Source: Harmonia axyridis (lineage: Eukaryota; Arthropoda; Insecta; Coleoptera; Coccinellidae). Taken from it: DNA of 64,000 nt. The notes beneath the pieces are model-generated. The model saw only the letters and a list, made by a program, of their open reading frames with translations, did not search any database and had not been told where the DNA came from. The position numbers and the translations under genes are program-made. Below, one piece after another: positions 21,870 to 32,392 of the stretch (the stretch's first letter is position 1; each line of letters starts with the position of its first letter). Location of the stretch: positions 22,794,001-22,858,000 of the forward strand of contig NC_059504.1 in NCBI RefSeq assembly GCF_914767665.1, given 5' to 3'.

Positions 21870-22050
21870 TGCTGATAATTCTGCTTCTAAACTTTCAGCA
21901 TCAAGTTTTTTGAGGTAGAAGTAGAAAGTTTGCTGCATTTTCATCAATCGAATCGAAGAAACTAATAATGACCATATCTATACTTTGTCCCAGTTTTCAT
22001 CATTGATTATACAAATAATAGTAAGCCAGCTAATTTTCGGCTCATCTACA
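21870..22050 (-). repeat. Family K repeat, left part (split by mariner)
   Basis: The reverse complement reads ATTAGCTGGCTTACTATTAT, then AATGATGAAAACTGGGA, then TTCTTCGATTCGATTGATG, matching 8500-8600. The missing front part of K lies at 22918-22980, beyond the mariner. Confidence 0.65.
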
Positions 22051-22917
22051 TAGGCGAACAACTTTGTTTCCTCCGTTTTTTTTGAAATTCGAGGCTTTTT
22101 CATAAAAAGCTGATCATACATACATTTATAATTCATCAGGTATTGTCCATCGCTGTCCACTACTTTCTTCCATTTTTCGGGCAGCGTACGAATCCCGCGT
22201 TGAAAAAACAAGTCTTCTTTTGAAGCGAGCCACGAATCGATCCAATTTTTTACTTCTTCATAAGAAGTGCTGGTCAGCCAGGTGAATATTCGGTTTGGCC
22301 GTCGACGTGGAAGCATGGCCGCTTGAGATTATCGTAATGAATCCATTTTTTGTCTTTAGTTACAATGCGATGCAGCAATGCCTTCCGTCTTTGCCTTGCA
22401 AGCATCTGTTCTCAAACAAACAAAAGCCGTTGAACTCGGTTTCAACTCACACGACATCCAATTTCCTTGTTTCTGAATCATTCCTATGACTTTTAGGCAT
22501 TTTGAAATGATTTGTTGCATTACTCCCAATGATCCTGACAATTCTTGTTGCGTTTGACACAAGTCCTGATCAAGTGTTGCCTCCAATTCTGCATCTTCGA
22601 AAACCTTCTCTCTCCCACCGCTTTGCTGATCTTCGACGTCAAAATCACCGTTCTTGTAACGTTGAAACCACTTTCGGCGCGTTGTTTTTCTAATAGCGGT
22701 CTCACCATAGGTATTTGGGAGCATTCGATGGGACTCAGCCGCAGATTTCTAAATATTAAAGCAGAAAATTAAAACTTCCCGTAAATGAGGAGAATTTGCC
22801 TCGTGAGCTGACATGCTTAATCGAGTATAACACAAATGGACTAATAGGTCTATGATCTATTTATCTCGACTACAGACATCTGTTGCAAAATGGCGGAAGC
22901 AAATTTGTACACTCATA
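22051..22917 (-). mobile_element. Mariner element with both ends, internally deleted
   Basis: Inverted termini TATGAGTGTACAAATTTGC at 22917 (5' side, minus strand) and TAGGCGAACAACTTTGTTTC at 22051 are imperfect mates, and each sits on a TA. The flanks join to give the uninterrupted repeat K seen at 8440-8680, so the TA target duplication is supported by a paralogous empty site. About 0.87 kb against about 1.3 kb for a full mariner, because the centre of the transposase is gone. Confidence 0.85.
22070..22814 (-). pseudogene. Mariner transposase, internally deleted
   Basis: From the ATG at 22814: degraded N-terminus (PHLREVLIFCFNI, stop, KSAAESHRMLPNTYGETAIR), helix-turn-helix region with WFQRYKNGDFDVEDQQSGG, then ELEATLDQDLCQTQQELSGS, and IVTKDKKWIHYDN holding what should be the first catalytic Asp (normally GDEKW). 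The frame then jumps to SYEEVKNWIDSWLASKEDLF and RGIRTLPEKWKKVVDSDGQY. The segment with the second Asp and third acidic residue is deleted. With a stop and the deletion it cannot be catalytic. Confidence 0.83.
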
Positions 22918-22980
22918 CTTAGCTGACAGATCTATTTAGACAAAATTTTTGCTGAGGTTTTCATCCTGTACTCTTGTATC
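22918..22980 (-). repeat. Family K repeat, right part
   Basis: The reverse complement ends AATAGATCTGTCAGCTAAG just before the mariner TA, matching AATAGATCTGCCAGCTGAG at 8462-8480. Confidence 0.6.
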
Positions 22981-23019
22981 ATACGTTGAAATGTATGATG
23001 CCTCCTTCACAAATAAAAT

Positions 23020-23350
23020 TCGGAATAAACGACCATACGGAATTCGCCCGGCATTCGAAGACGAACCGACGCTTAATTCTAGATGAAGAAACACGTCGGG
23101 TGGAAGTTCCATTAGGTGCTAAACCGACGACGTGGACCTTCAGCAGGCCGCAAACGTGTAATTACAGTAAATTGTTTGACGTTGCAATTGTAATTCATCC
23201 GAACGGACAATCTTTGTCATTCCGGAAATAGTTCGGATTCCGCCTACTCTTGGCGCCCTCTTCCGGAATTCGCCCACTGTTTTTTCCCTCTCGACGAGCT
23301 GGTGGTATAACTTGGAGACTGGAAATTCTGGTCGTTTCGAAGGGATCTTG
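23020..23350. other. GC-richer island 12
   Basis: An 85-codon plus frame (22974-23231) and overlapping 66- and 74-codon minus frames, none with a domain. No repeat match. AT-rich, featureless DNA follows to 23720. Confidence 0.3.
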
Positions 23351-23719
23351 AACTGGGAGTGTTTTTAGATGGAATTTGAAGGATTCCAAACCCAAAATAT
23401 CGATATAGCTCCATCAAATAAAAACAAGAATCGTTCAGTTTCATTTTTTTTTTCATTACATATGCCAAATTCGGATTGAAAATGATGAAGGAACAAGATG
23501 AGTTGAAACAAACTGATTAGGAATTCATTTGGCCAATCGTTAAAAGGATAAATTCACAAAAAAAAGCAAACCTGCAGATTTGAAATTTTCAGTATGGGTT
23601 TGAATTTTCAACGAGTGTTTTAATTTCATCAAAATGAATCCAAAGTTCTCCGAAATATATAAATATTGAATTCACCCCTACCTGTATCTGTCAAATTGGT
23701 GATACAAAAAATTGTTCGA

Positions 23720-24230
23720 CCATTCCATATTTATCAACGCAGAAATCACTCAACGATATTTATGAAATATTTCATCGATTTCAATAAATATTCAGTGCAT
23801 TTGAGAAAATAATCCATATTACTCTTACATTTTAAAACTCGTTCAATCAAAAACTTGCCACTTCTTGTTCGTTTTTGAATTTTAAGTTTTTGGAAGAATT
23901 TCAATGTCTTTTGCACTAGTTAATAGTAGTATAAAGAACTGTGATTTGTAAACCTCCAAAAATTGTAAAACCATCATCAACATCTATCTTGAAATCAAAA
24001 GCATCTGAATATTCTAAATTCATTTGTTTTTAAATATGTGTACCCATGCCTATGGAGAATTCTTAGTTGAAAAATGCTTTGATAACTAACTGAGTAGGTA
24101 CAAAATATCGGCTGGACATTTTTTGCAACTCCTGTCAACCAAAATACAAAACATGTTCACGGCAGTTTAATACTTTAACTAGTTTTAATATCAATGCCTT
24201 CTGCACTCATATTATAAATAACTATTCTAC
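23720..24230 (-). repeat. Family A element, copy 5 (degraded)
   Basis: Minus-strand A with recognisable GCATTTGAGAAAATAATCC, AAACTTGCCACTTCTTG and TTTCAATGTCTTTTGCAC. The peptide frame is lost. The segment 23985-24175 is the inverse of 25609-25770 (shared AAAAACAAATGAATTTAG and TTAAACTGCCG), so long A copies carry about 200 bp of extra flank. A further short A end, ATCAATGCCTTCTGCAC, lies at 24187-24203. Confidence 0.55.
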
Positions 24231-24479
24231 CCTACGTATATTTCAATATTTATCAGTATGTATAAGTTAAGTAGTATTTCTCACTTCCACATTATAAACC
24301 CGAAAACTGTTACAGCGAAAATCAAAGGTCTCCTATAATTTGAAACTCATTATTCAGAAATATCTATCAACAATAAAAATCACGACTCAAACAACAGGGA
24401 AGCTCAAATGGAAAATCAAAAAAAAACAACCGTGAAAACGCAATATAAACTCAACGCGAAACAACCGAATCCAATAACG

Positions 24480-25000
24480 AACAAGAAGAGCGTCGGGCTC
24501 TCTAATTGGGCCAAGTTACAATCGAATTGTTCCGCAAAACGGGAAAAGATGCCGTTCCGTTTTTCCACTTAAAAAGTTGGCCCTCCGAGTTCGTTAACGA
24601 GACCTCGGGAACGTTGCGTTCGGTACGGATCTGTAACGCGGAAGCCGGCAATCCATGTAAATTAAACGAGTATTCGTTGAAAATTCTCCCTTGATTCATC
24701 TCTCTCCTCTCTCACCGGCTGGCTTCATGTATAATTCGCGCTTGATAACTACGGCTCGTAGAGACAAAAGGCCTGTTATTTTCAGGACGATCTAACAGGT
24801 GGCATGCGGTGGCGGCGGAGTCCCGATACATGTAGCAAAAAAGCCCGAAAGTTATGTGTGTGTGTGCCTGCCTGCCTCGTCTGTGTTTGCTTTTTGCGCT
24901 CCCCGTTTTGATGAATCGGATCGTACGCGTAAACGTTATCAAATATGGAAGTTGCGAATCGAAATGGATTAATCGCTTCGTTTAAGTTCTTCCCTGCCGC
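24480..25000. other. GC/CpG-rich island 13
   Basis: Contains a (GT)n run at about 24857-24867 followed by CCTGCCTGCCTCG. Opposed 62- and 65-codon frames lie over the same DNA (24502-24699). No domain. Confidence 0.33.
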
Positions 25001-25214
25001 GAACTCTTTGAAAATTGTGTTTGTAAATGAGCGGGATCGCGAGCTTTTGAATTTTTATGCTACTAGGATTTGCTTCTGTTGAAATTTTTCCTTCTGCAGA
25101 TCGCATTTCATTGACAAGGTAGAATTTGAATCATATTCTTTGTTCGATATTATTATGCATTGCAAACACCTCAAAACACACCAGATATTCAACCCGTTTT
25201 TGCAACTCGATTCG

Positions 25215-25500
25215 AAACGAACGAATCGGATCGTAATCTGAGGAATCGGAATGTTTCACTTCTATCTCGTCCAAATATGCTGGTATTCTGTATCCAATTC
25301 CTCTTATATCGCTAAATGTAATTGGTAATTGATATCCATAGTATTTCTATATGAGATACAAAATACCAATTCGAAACGATTCCGGTGCGTTTCTATTCGA
25401 TTCATACCATCTCTATTCGATTGATGTCATTTCTATTCGATTGATAGCATTTCTATTCGATTTGAAGTTACCTAATAGGGCTGAATATTCAAGACTATAA
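25215..25500 (+). repeat. Family L repeat, copy 1
   Basis: Matches 36905-37130: shared AATCGGAATGTTTCAYTTCT, CGTCCAAATATG, CAATTCGAAACGATTCCGGT and GAAGTTAC then AATAGGGCTGAATA. The copies differ mainly in the number of 20-bp tandem units inside. Confidence 0.65.
25387..25466 (+). repeat. Four 20-bp tandem units in family L copy 1
   Basis: Four consecutive exact-length units of the form YCATYTCTATTCGATTSATR. The other L copy has two units near 37055-37095, so the array expanded or contracted after the copies parted. Confidence 0.75.
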
Positions 25501-25599
25501 TAGCGATTATTGCAAATAGAATACATTACTTTATCTACAAATAATTTATCGATCAAGGATTCTCTTTAAATCATTTCATTTGTCGAAAATATAAAAAAT

Positions 25600-26125
25600 A
25601 TTCAAATTATTAAACTGCCGAAAAAAGTTTGGCATTTTGATTGACAGTGATTGCAAAGAATGTCCTTCCGTTATTTTTTATTTAGCAAAATATTTTCGAA
25701 ATAAGAATTCGCCATGAACAAGATTAAATTGTACATACATTTAAAAACAAATGAATTTAGATGTTTCTGACATCAAGATATATGTTGTGGTTTCTAGATT
25801 TTCAATGAGCCACGAAAGGGCAAGTTTTTGAATGAACGAGTGTTGAAATCATCCTTCTGTACCAGTAATATACATTATTTTCTCTAATTCAGTGTATTTC
25901 ATTGAAATTGATGCAATATTTCCATGAACATCGTTCAGTGATTTTGCATTGAAAAATGTGGGATAGTAGAATAATTTTAAAAATAATAGATGAATGTGTG
26001 AACAAAAAGGTACCAACATAATATAACAATAAAATATAACCATGAAATATGTGATATTGTTGGCACGATTTTGTTCTTAAAGATGTGGCAGAATGAACAG
26101 ATTAGCCACAGAATTAGAGAGTTAG
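25600..26125 (+). repeat. Family A element, copy 4 (degraded, long form)
   Basis: Plus-orientation A with TATACATTATTTTCTCTAAT at 25869, TTTTGCATTGAAAAATGTGG at 25944 and AACAGATTAGCCACAGAATT at the end. The 25600-25800 flank is shared inversely with copy 5. The A peptide frame is broken by many changes. Confidence 0.55.
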
Positions 26126-26342
26126 AAAGTTCATTTTTCCATGAATAAACAACTTTTGGGATTAAGTATTCAAAAAATGAAACATTTTGGTTCTTTCGTT
26201 TGGAAATATAAATCGATATTTTGGCGCTCTTTTGTGAAGTATAGAAATTCCAAGGTATGCCATCACAAGTGAAATATGGCAGGCTCTCCTTGCAATTCAT
26301 ATCTGAGTTTTGCTACCAGTAATTGCAACAAATGCATCATAA

Positions 26343-26590
26343 AACAGTGAATCCGTACCAAACACAAAAGTGACTACTACATTCGATTGGATTGATGTCG
26401 GAGATTCTTTAAGAAAATCGCAGTATTTTGATGGAGTACCCAAAAGTTTTCAATCTCAGAAATCTCGCATCATTGCATTTAACAGCTTGAAACGTCGTAA
26501 AGGAAGTGTCTCGCGCTTTTCGAAGTTGAAAGATCGGCAAAGCAAACTTTCCCCCGAAACTCCAGAGACAACACCAAATTCACTTTGAAA
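26343..26590 (+). CDS. Protein-like open frame of unknown function, cut by insertion
   Basis: About 82 codons open after a TAA at 26340-26342: NSESVPNTKVTTTFDWIDVG, then DSLRKSQYFDGVPKSFQSQK, SRIIAFNSLKRRKGSVSRFS and KLKDRQSKLSPETPETTPNS L. No ATG begins it, so it would need an upstream exon. Rich in S, K, R, T and P, like a disordered regulatory tail. The stop is supplied by the Penelope-like insertion at 26588. Across the 12-bp duplication at 27002-27013 the older reading would have ended TPNSLCSE-stop. Family unknown. It could be a terminal exon, a retrocopy or a chance frame. Confidence 0.3.
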
Positions 26591-27001
26591 TAAATAATAA
26601 TACAATGCTGATTTCCACAAAATTTATTGATGACGACAATTGTTTCGCTACACTGTAGCTTTTTCAAGTCGGGTGCTGAACTGAGCATTCCCAAAGTATA
26701 ACCTTCATTTAAATAGGTAATTGGCAACATAGTTGAGAAGAAAAATGTGTTTTAAATGAGGTAATGAGAAAATGTGATTTCTCATTACCTCATTTAAAAC
26801 ACATTTTTCTTCTCAACTATGTTGCCAATTACCTATTTAAATGAATGTTATACTTTGGGAATGCTCAGTTCAGCACCCGACTTGAAAAAGCTACAGTGTA
26901 GCGAAACAATTGTCGTCATCAATAAATTTTGTGGAAATCAGCATTGTATTATTATTTATTTAAAATGAATTTCCATCAAGTGAAGACCGAATCAATCAAA
27001 T
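26588..27001. mobile_element. Penelope-like inverted dimer (184-bp arms, 6-nt loop)
   Basis: Left arm 26588-26771 and right arm 26778-26961 are inverted copies with one mismatch noticed, separated by ATGTGA. A 12-bp repeat AAATTCACTTTG flanks the insertion (26576-26587 and 27002-27013), with a 40-nt extra tail before the right copy. Each arm reads CTTGAAAAA, then the stem GCTAC-AGT-GTAGC, then GAAACAATTGTCGTC, which parallels the Penelope-like dimer at 31557. It contains no ORF, so assignment rests on that shared motif and layout. Confidence 0.6.
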
Positions 27002-27009
27002 AAATTCAC

Positions 27010-27620
27010 TTTGCTCGGAATAATCCCCGCCGAAAGAAGAATAACGCGCAACAAAAGCCGAACATATGTCTGCCCGCAACGCGGTATCTCCGTTACAGTA
27101 ACCCATATTATTCAACTCCGTCGAAATCCGGGAATTATTCATAATAGTTTTGAGGGTCTCGGGGAGCTTATCTGCGAGCTCATACGACATCTAGCGGAAT
27201 TAACCGGAGAACTTCGCAGATTCTCATTAAATTTTCATGAATTGCTGAAGATAAGATGACTGAGTCCACGGAATGCGGCGTCCTAATTTAAAACGCCCAA
27301 GTATCACGTATTCCTGCAAAATTAATAGACAGGGGATGCGCGGCCCCGCCGCCGCCGCCGCCGCCGTCTGGGGCGTCGTAAATACGGTTTAACGAGTACA
27401 CCAATGTATTTATTATGGTACGGCGTTATAATGGCGTGTTTTTGGAAGGAGAACACGAGTCCGTTACGGGACCTCGACCACCTGGAATATGGCGCGGTGT
27501 AGTTCCGGAGTCTTAGGTGGCTAGGAGTTATTGGGGTATTTCCCCCCGCCCCATCTTGGCTGGTTAATTGAAACGGGAGGAGGCGTTGGAGGTCGTCAGT
27601 CTCGAGTCGAAGGTATCGGG
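27010..27620. other. GC/CpG-rich island 14 with (GCC)n
   Basis: Long island starting right after the insertion's target duplication. Contains a (GCC)n run at about 27347-27366 and overlapping 82- and 64-codon frames on opposite strands without domains. AT-rich DNA (27640-28070) follows with nothing recognised. Confidence 0.36.
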
Positions 27621-28074
27621 TTCTTTACGATATTTATGCAAGTATGCAGTTTTTGATGTTTTCGTGCAAAACGCGGTGAGCTGCAAGAAGAGGGTGTGAA
27701 TCTTTTATTGACATTTTTTTTCAAAAAAATGTGGACTGTTCACTAATGAATAATAAAACACATGGAAATGAGGTGAACATCCATAATTAATTGCGTTTTT
27801 AAAACAATAAAAGAGTAATAACGGGAGTAATAATTAACCGAAAAGAAACTAACTTTTTTCTGAAATATTCAATAATGAAGAAAAAAATTATCTTAAAAAT
27901 TATCACTTCTTGGGCTACTGTTTAACTTTCAAACCAATATTAGTCTCGAGTATAATCCTCCAACATCTGCGAAGGATTTTAATAGGCTTAAGCATACTTC
28001 AAATAATGTGCTAAATTTATTAAAAACCTGAACAAAAACTGAACAAAATAGAAAAGTTTAGGATTCTATAATAT

Positions 28075-28671
28075 CCTAAAAGTAATAAACATAGATAGAG
28101 GGAGCATATGTTATTTTCAGTAAGCGAATTTTGTCCCCAAAAAAGAAACTATCAAATTTGACATGAAGCAAGCGGAAATGAAAACATATCATTAATAATA
28201 ACAATATTTCACTCAATTCGCGAGTTTCTCCACAAAGAATGCAACTCTTATGTCTCATAGTGAATCAAAGTTTCATATTAACTCAAAGTATATTGAAATA
28301 AATATCTAAATATATCAGAAATTCAGAAAACAAACTTCAAGCGCGCCAAACGACGTGAAACAACCGATGACACTAGGAGAGCAAAAGTTGACAAATTTTG
28401 GATTTCAGCAGGTAGATAAAAAAATAAGAAATATTCTGCATATTATAATTTCGACAAATAGGAAAAATATCGAATTTCAACTATTCAAATGTGCAAATTA
28501 AATCGGAAATCACTGAAATAAATATATTTCATTCAATATAATTTACATTCATAATTATATACTAAAATTGTGGATTTGAAAATATGTCACAATCCGACAA
28601 CGTAATCTAACCATGTTGGGGACATGTAAAAATTGCGTTCAGTCCCTCTATCTATGTTTATTACTTTATAG
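28075..28671 (+). mobile_element. Family C inverted-repeat element, copy 1 (THAP-start MITE)
   Basis: Bounded by AGTAATAAACATAGATAGAG at 28081 and its inverse ending TATGTTTATTACTTTATAG at 28671. About 0.6 kb, also found at 29794-30310, 40721-41255 and 54920-55440. On the minus strand near 28258 a start MRHKSCILCGETRELSEI is encoded. This resembles the first Cys pair and following turn of a THAP zinc finger. The element lacks any transposase body, so it is a deletion derivative. Confidence 0.75.
28190..28258 (-). pseudogene. THAP-like zinc-finger start in family C copy 1
   Basis: The string M(R/G)HK.C(I/V)LCGETRELSEI is kept in three family C copies, here from the ATG at 28258. In copies 2 and 3 it continues ISYH, as in THAP domains (C-x2-4-C, then a ..I.(Y/F)H.FP turn). 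Here the SYH part is altered to LLL. The second C and H of the C2CH site are absent because the element is deleted soon after. Confidence 0.5.
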
Positions 28672-28679
28672 ATATTCCT

Positions 28680-28830
28680 GAGGATTACTAGAGAATTGTA
28701 TGACATTTTTTTTCGGAATCGGAAGCAGATACTACAAAACTAAAAGCAACCAAGAGATAAAGTATAGCATCAATGTTTTCTATTTACATTTCTCAAAACT
28801 ACCAGTGATCCACCAAAAAAAAAAAAAAAA
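28680..28830 (+). repeat. Family E repeat, copy 1
   Basis: Matches 54680-54820 (+) and the inverse of 63065-63235: shared TTTTTTTCGGAATCGGAAGCAG-like start, ACTACAAAACTA, TTTCTCAAAACTA and CAGTGATCCACCAAA. A poly-A tract follows at 28816-28831. Class unknown. Confidence 0.5.
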
Positions 28831-28969
28831 GAGGACAGAAGCGGGCATTTTTCCAGATAAACTGAATTGAGAAAGAAAATTGCAGATCTTGAATCGCTAA
28901 AAATCAAGCCAAACCTAAATCTCCGAATGAACCGACTCACGTAGAATAAACGAAAAATCCAAAAAAAGT

Positions 28970-29610
28970 CTGATGTTTTGATTTAATCCCGTCGGTAAAC
29001 AGTGCCGTCCCAAGGTCCCTGCCGGAATGTTTTCGATAGAATTACCGGAATTAGCCGCGGCAACACGGTATATACCTGCACCGTCGAATTAAAATCGAGC
29101 AGGAGGGGAAGCGTTTGATCGAACGAGTCGAGCGAAATTAAATTCGAATCATTATTTCTGCGGCCGGAAGGGAGATTCGCGCACAAGTGGAGAATGCGGC
29201 GGCACATTATAAACGGGTTCTAATAAGCAGTTAGAGTTCGTGCCCCGATATTTCCGCCGCTGCGGCTGTTTCCCCAACCCCCTCGTCTTCTTCTTATTTC
29301 ATTCGTTTCGGTCGATATAGTACATTTCCGTCCCCCTAATTTTCGTGACTACTTGTTATTCGGCGCGCGGAGTTCGCCGACTCGGCGTACCCCACTGGTT
29401 TCGCGGGTACTTTTCCGTTCATGGCCCCCGCAGACCTTCTCCCTTATTATTTTTGCGTCTATCAATTTCTTGTTAGCGTCTATTCGGCGGTTCGTCGGTG
29501 TGTAATTCGTTACGCCCCTGCGTTTCCATATTTTCTGTTTTCCGAGTTCGTATCGTCTTCTCTTTTCGTCAACGGTTTGGTTTTTGCGAGTATCTTCCTG
29601 TACAGGGTCG
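28970..29610. other. GC/CpG-rich island 15
   Basis: A 74-codon minus and two overlapping plus frames (65 and 64 codons), none with a domain. Contains CAGCCGCAGCGG-type palindromic sequence near 29257. Between family E and family C copies. Confidence 0.33.
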
Positions 29611-29793
29611 TTTTCTAGGAATTAGATATTCAACTTACATTATCAGCGTAAAATTGTGTCGAATCAACTGGACTGAAACCGGATGTTTTTGAAGAATGAT
29701 AAGCGTTACTATGACTTTGTCACTCAGAAGCAATAATGCTAAAAAGTAAACATTTTCGGAATTTATTTTCTGACCGCATAATTTGGACATTAT

Positions 29794-30310
29794 CATAGAG
29801 TAATAAACGTAGATAGAGGGAGTATACGCAATTTTCATATGTGCCTAACATGGTTAGATACCGTTGTCGGATTGTGATATTTTTTCAAATCCACAATTTT
29901 ACTATATCGTTATGAATCTATATTATATTAATGAATGAAATATATTTATTTCAGTCATTCCCGATATGCAAATTGCAAATTCGAATATTCGGAATCCGAT
30001 ATTTTTCCTGATTGTCCAATTTATAATGAGCAGAATATTAATTATTTTCTGTATCTACCTGCTGAAATCCAAGGTTTGGCAACTTTTGCTCTTCTAGTGT
30101 CATCGGTTGTTTCACGTCGCTTGGCGCGCTTGCAGTTTGTTTTCTGATATATTTAGATATTTATTTCTAAATTGAATTGAGTGAAATATCGTATCACTGA
30201 TATGTTTTCATTTCCGCTCGCTTCATGTCAAATTTGATAGCTCATGTTGACGACTAAATTTGTCCACTGAAAATGACATATTATCGCTCTATTTATGTTA
30301 TGTATGAGGG
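29794..30310 (-). mobile_element. Family C element, copy 4
   Basis: Inverse orientation relative to the other C copies. Right-type end CATAGAGTAATAAACGTAG at 29794, left-type end ATTTATGTTATGTATGAGGG at 30291-30310. The segment that would code the THAP-like start is deleted between about 30160 and 30180. Confidence 0.65.
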
Positions 30311-30334
30311 AATACCCAAATTATGAAAAAATTG

Positions 30335-30490
30335 TAGTGAGTAAGTTTTAGTACTTATTTACCCAATTTGTAGCGCATATTAATAAAGATTCGATACACT
30401 GGTATAATCATCACAAAAAGGTAGGACTACAAGATACAACCTGTATCTCGAAAAACAAAGTGTTTGCGAGCCCATATTTATAGGACTTAT
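30335..30490 (+). repeat. Family D repeat, copy 1
   Basis: Shared with 63655-63800 (+) and, inverted, 40540-40690 and 54470-54660: ACTYATTTACCCAATYTGTAGC, GATTCGATA.. then TGGTATAATC, GTATCTCGAAAAC and AAAGTGTTTGCG. In frame it reads FTQSVAKI.EDSI.WYN-like, also at 54258-54617 and 63650-63730. Often beside a family A or C copy. Confidence 0.55.
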
Positions 30491-31254
30491 TATATTAAAA
30501 CTGTCCAAAAAGGATATCATTTCATTGATCAATGAGTTGATTTAAAGCAGATGGTGCTCAATATTGCTTAAAATACCATTGTATTGCTGATGCAATGATA
30601 CATTGGCGGCACAATATTCAGATGTCAACATAAAAGTGAAATGCATTAAATAAAAAAAGATTCATTTTTTCTTGCTTATGGCGTTCTTCAACAATTCTTT
30701 TTGAACTTCAATCAATTACAAAACTCATGATGTGAAGATACACACAAGTGATAATTATGGTTCGAACACGTGTGAAGAAAACAGAAGGAACCTCCATTCA
30801 AGTCGCAACTTGTGGATCATTTTCATTGTTGGCAATCCTGCTGAGTGATTGATCGAGGAAACTAATTAATTCGTGTGAACTTCGTACGACATTATCAAAT
30901 TACCAGAATGAGTTTTGTTCACGAGCGTCCTTAGATCCATCCAATTAGCTGTGTCAATATTGATGTAATATTCAGAACCATCGATTCAAATGAATTTTAA
31001 TTGAAATGCTAGTATGGCGCCTACGACGATTTGATACAATTATGATATCATATAGCATTTCACCGAACCGAGATCTTTCACAATCTGCATATATTATTAT
31101 TGCCGATATGCATGCTTATTTGGATATCATGTTCATATCGATTACGCCAGATTAATTGAATTCATTATAATAGAGAATAATGCTTGCAATATGGATGGAG
31201 CTGATTGAAAACTTGGACAGTATGTAACGAATATAAAAGAGTATATTCACAATA
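30491..31254. other. AT-rich stretch, nothing recognised
   Basis: No repeat family, RNA gene or coding frame found between family D and family B here. Confidence 0.3.
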
Positions 31255-31927
31255 GTATATATAATCCAACACGAATCCGAAATTCGAAAACGAGCTAGTT
31301 TTCGAACGCTTGAATGTTGGAGTTGCCTTCTGCAACAAGTATAAGACGCTATTTTCCTATTTCAGTCGAGTTTTGTGAAATATTGTCGAAATTCAATGAA
31401 AAATTCAGATTATACATCCTAGTAACTTTTGTGTTGTATCTTAGCAGTTGGTGTGACTGTTACAAAAATTGACAGATTGAGGAATTCGAATTTGAATCGT
31501 TTGTTTCGAATTTTGAAATAATTCATAATTACTCATTAAATTCGTGAATTATGTCTTGGTTATCATCCATTGTTATTCAATAAATAAGAAAATATTGGGA
31601 ATATTGGACACAATTTTATTCTATTGTTTAATTTGTAACAACGCCGACGTTTCGAAACAGTTCGTTTCTTTTTCAAGGCTAAAAAATATAAATAAATATA
31701 TAAGGTATACAATATGACATAACATGATAACACATTACCTAGTTACGACAAACAATATTGTACGTTTATTAAAATCATTAAGACACTCTTCAAGGAATCG
31801 AAATTCTTTTACACCGCAGATAATCAACATCAACATCCATTAAGTTATTTCCAATACGACAATGACATAAACATATGATTACGATAAAAATATTAAATGG
31901 ACTTAACACTATTGACGTGGCCAGCAC

Positions 31928-32140
31928 TCATCTTCTAATTATATTGTTATAAATCGTGCTTAGGTGTTGTACATCTTCTCTATGATTAACTGTGTTATTT
32001 ACTTTTATATTAATCATTTCGCTTATATTTCTTTTATAACCAACCTCTTCCCTATCAAGAATCTGTACATTATCAAAATCAAATTTATGGCCCGTAGTCA
32101 TTTGATGTAAAGTTAAAGCTGTTTTATTAAAATTTATAAC
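31928..32140 (-). pseudogene. Penelope-like GIY-YIG C-terminus, left arm
   Basis: Minus strand reads VINFNKTALTLHQMTTGHKF, then DFDNVQILDREEVGYKRNIS and EMINIKVNNTVNHREDVQHL, then STIYNNIIRR-stop. It fits the end of Penelope-like proteins (..H...TGH.FDF.NV.ILD.E....KR.ISEM..I......N...D...LS.IYN.II). No RT is present. A chance ATG in the spacer extends the frame to 32161. Confidence 0.8.
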
Positions 32141-32392
32141 ATAGATAGAATTAAACAACATAAATATGATAGTAAGAGTGTTATAAATTTTAATAAAACA
32201 GCTTTAACTTTACATCAAATGACTACGGGCCATAAATTTGATTTTGATAATGTACAGATTCTTGATAGGGAAGAGGTTGGTTATAAAAGAAATATAAGCG
32301 AAATGATTAATATAAAAGTAAATAACACAGTTAATCATAGAGAAGATGTACAACACCTAAGCACGATTTATAACAATATAATTAGAAGATGA
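32141..32392 (+). pseudogene. Penelope-like GIY-YIG C-terminus, right arm
   Basis: The plus-strand copy includes the 39-nt spacer in frame: IDRIKQHKYDSKSV precedes INFNKTALTLHQ, giving about 83 codons to TGA at 32390-32392. So the spacer belongs to this copy, which is about 40 bp longer than the left arm. 5'-truncated and without an RT, so not functional alone. Confidence 0.8.
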
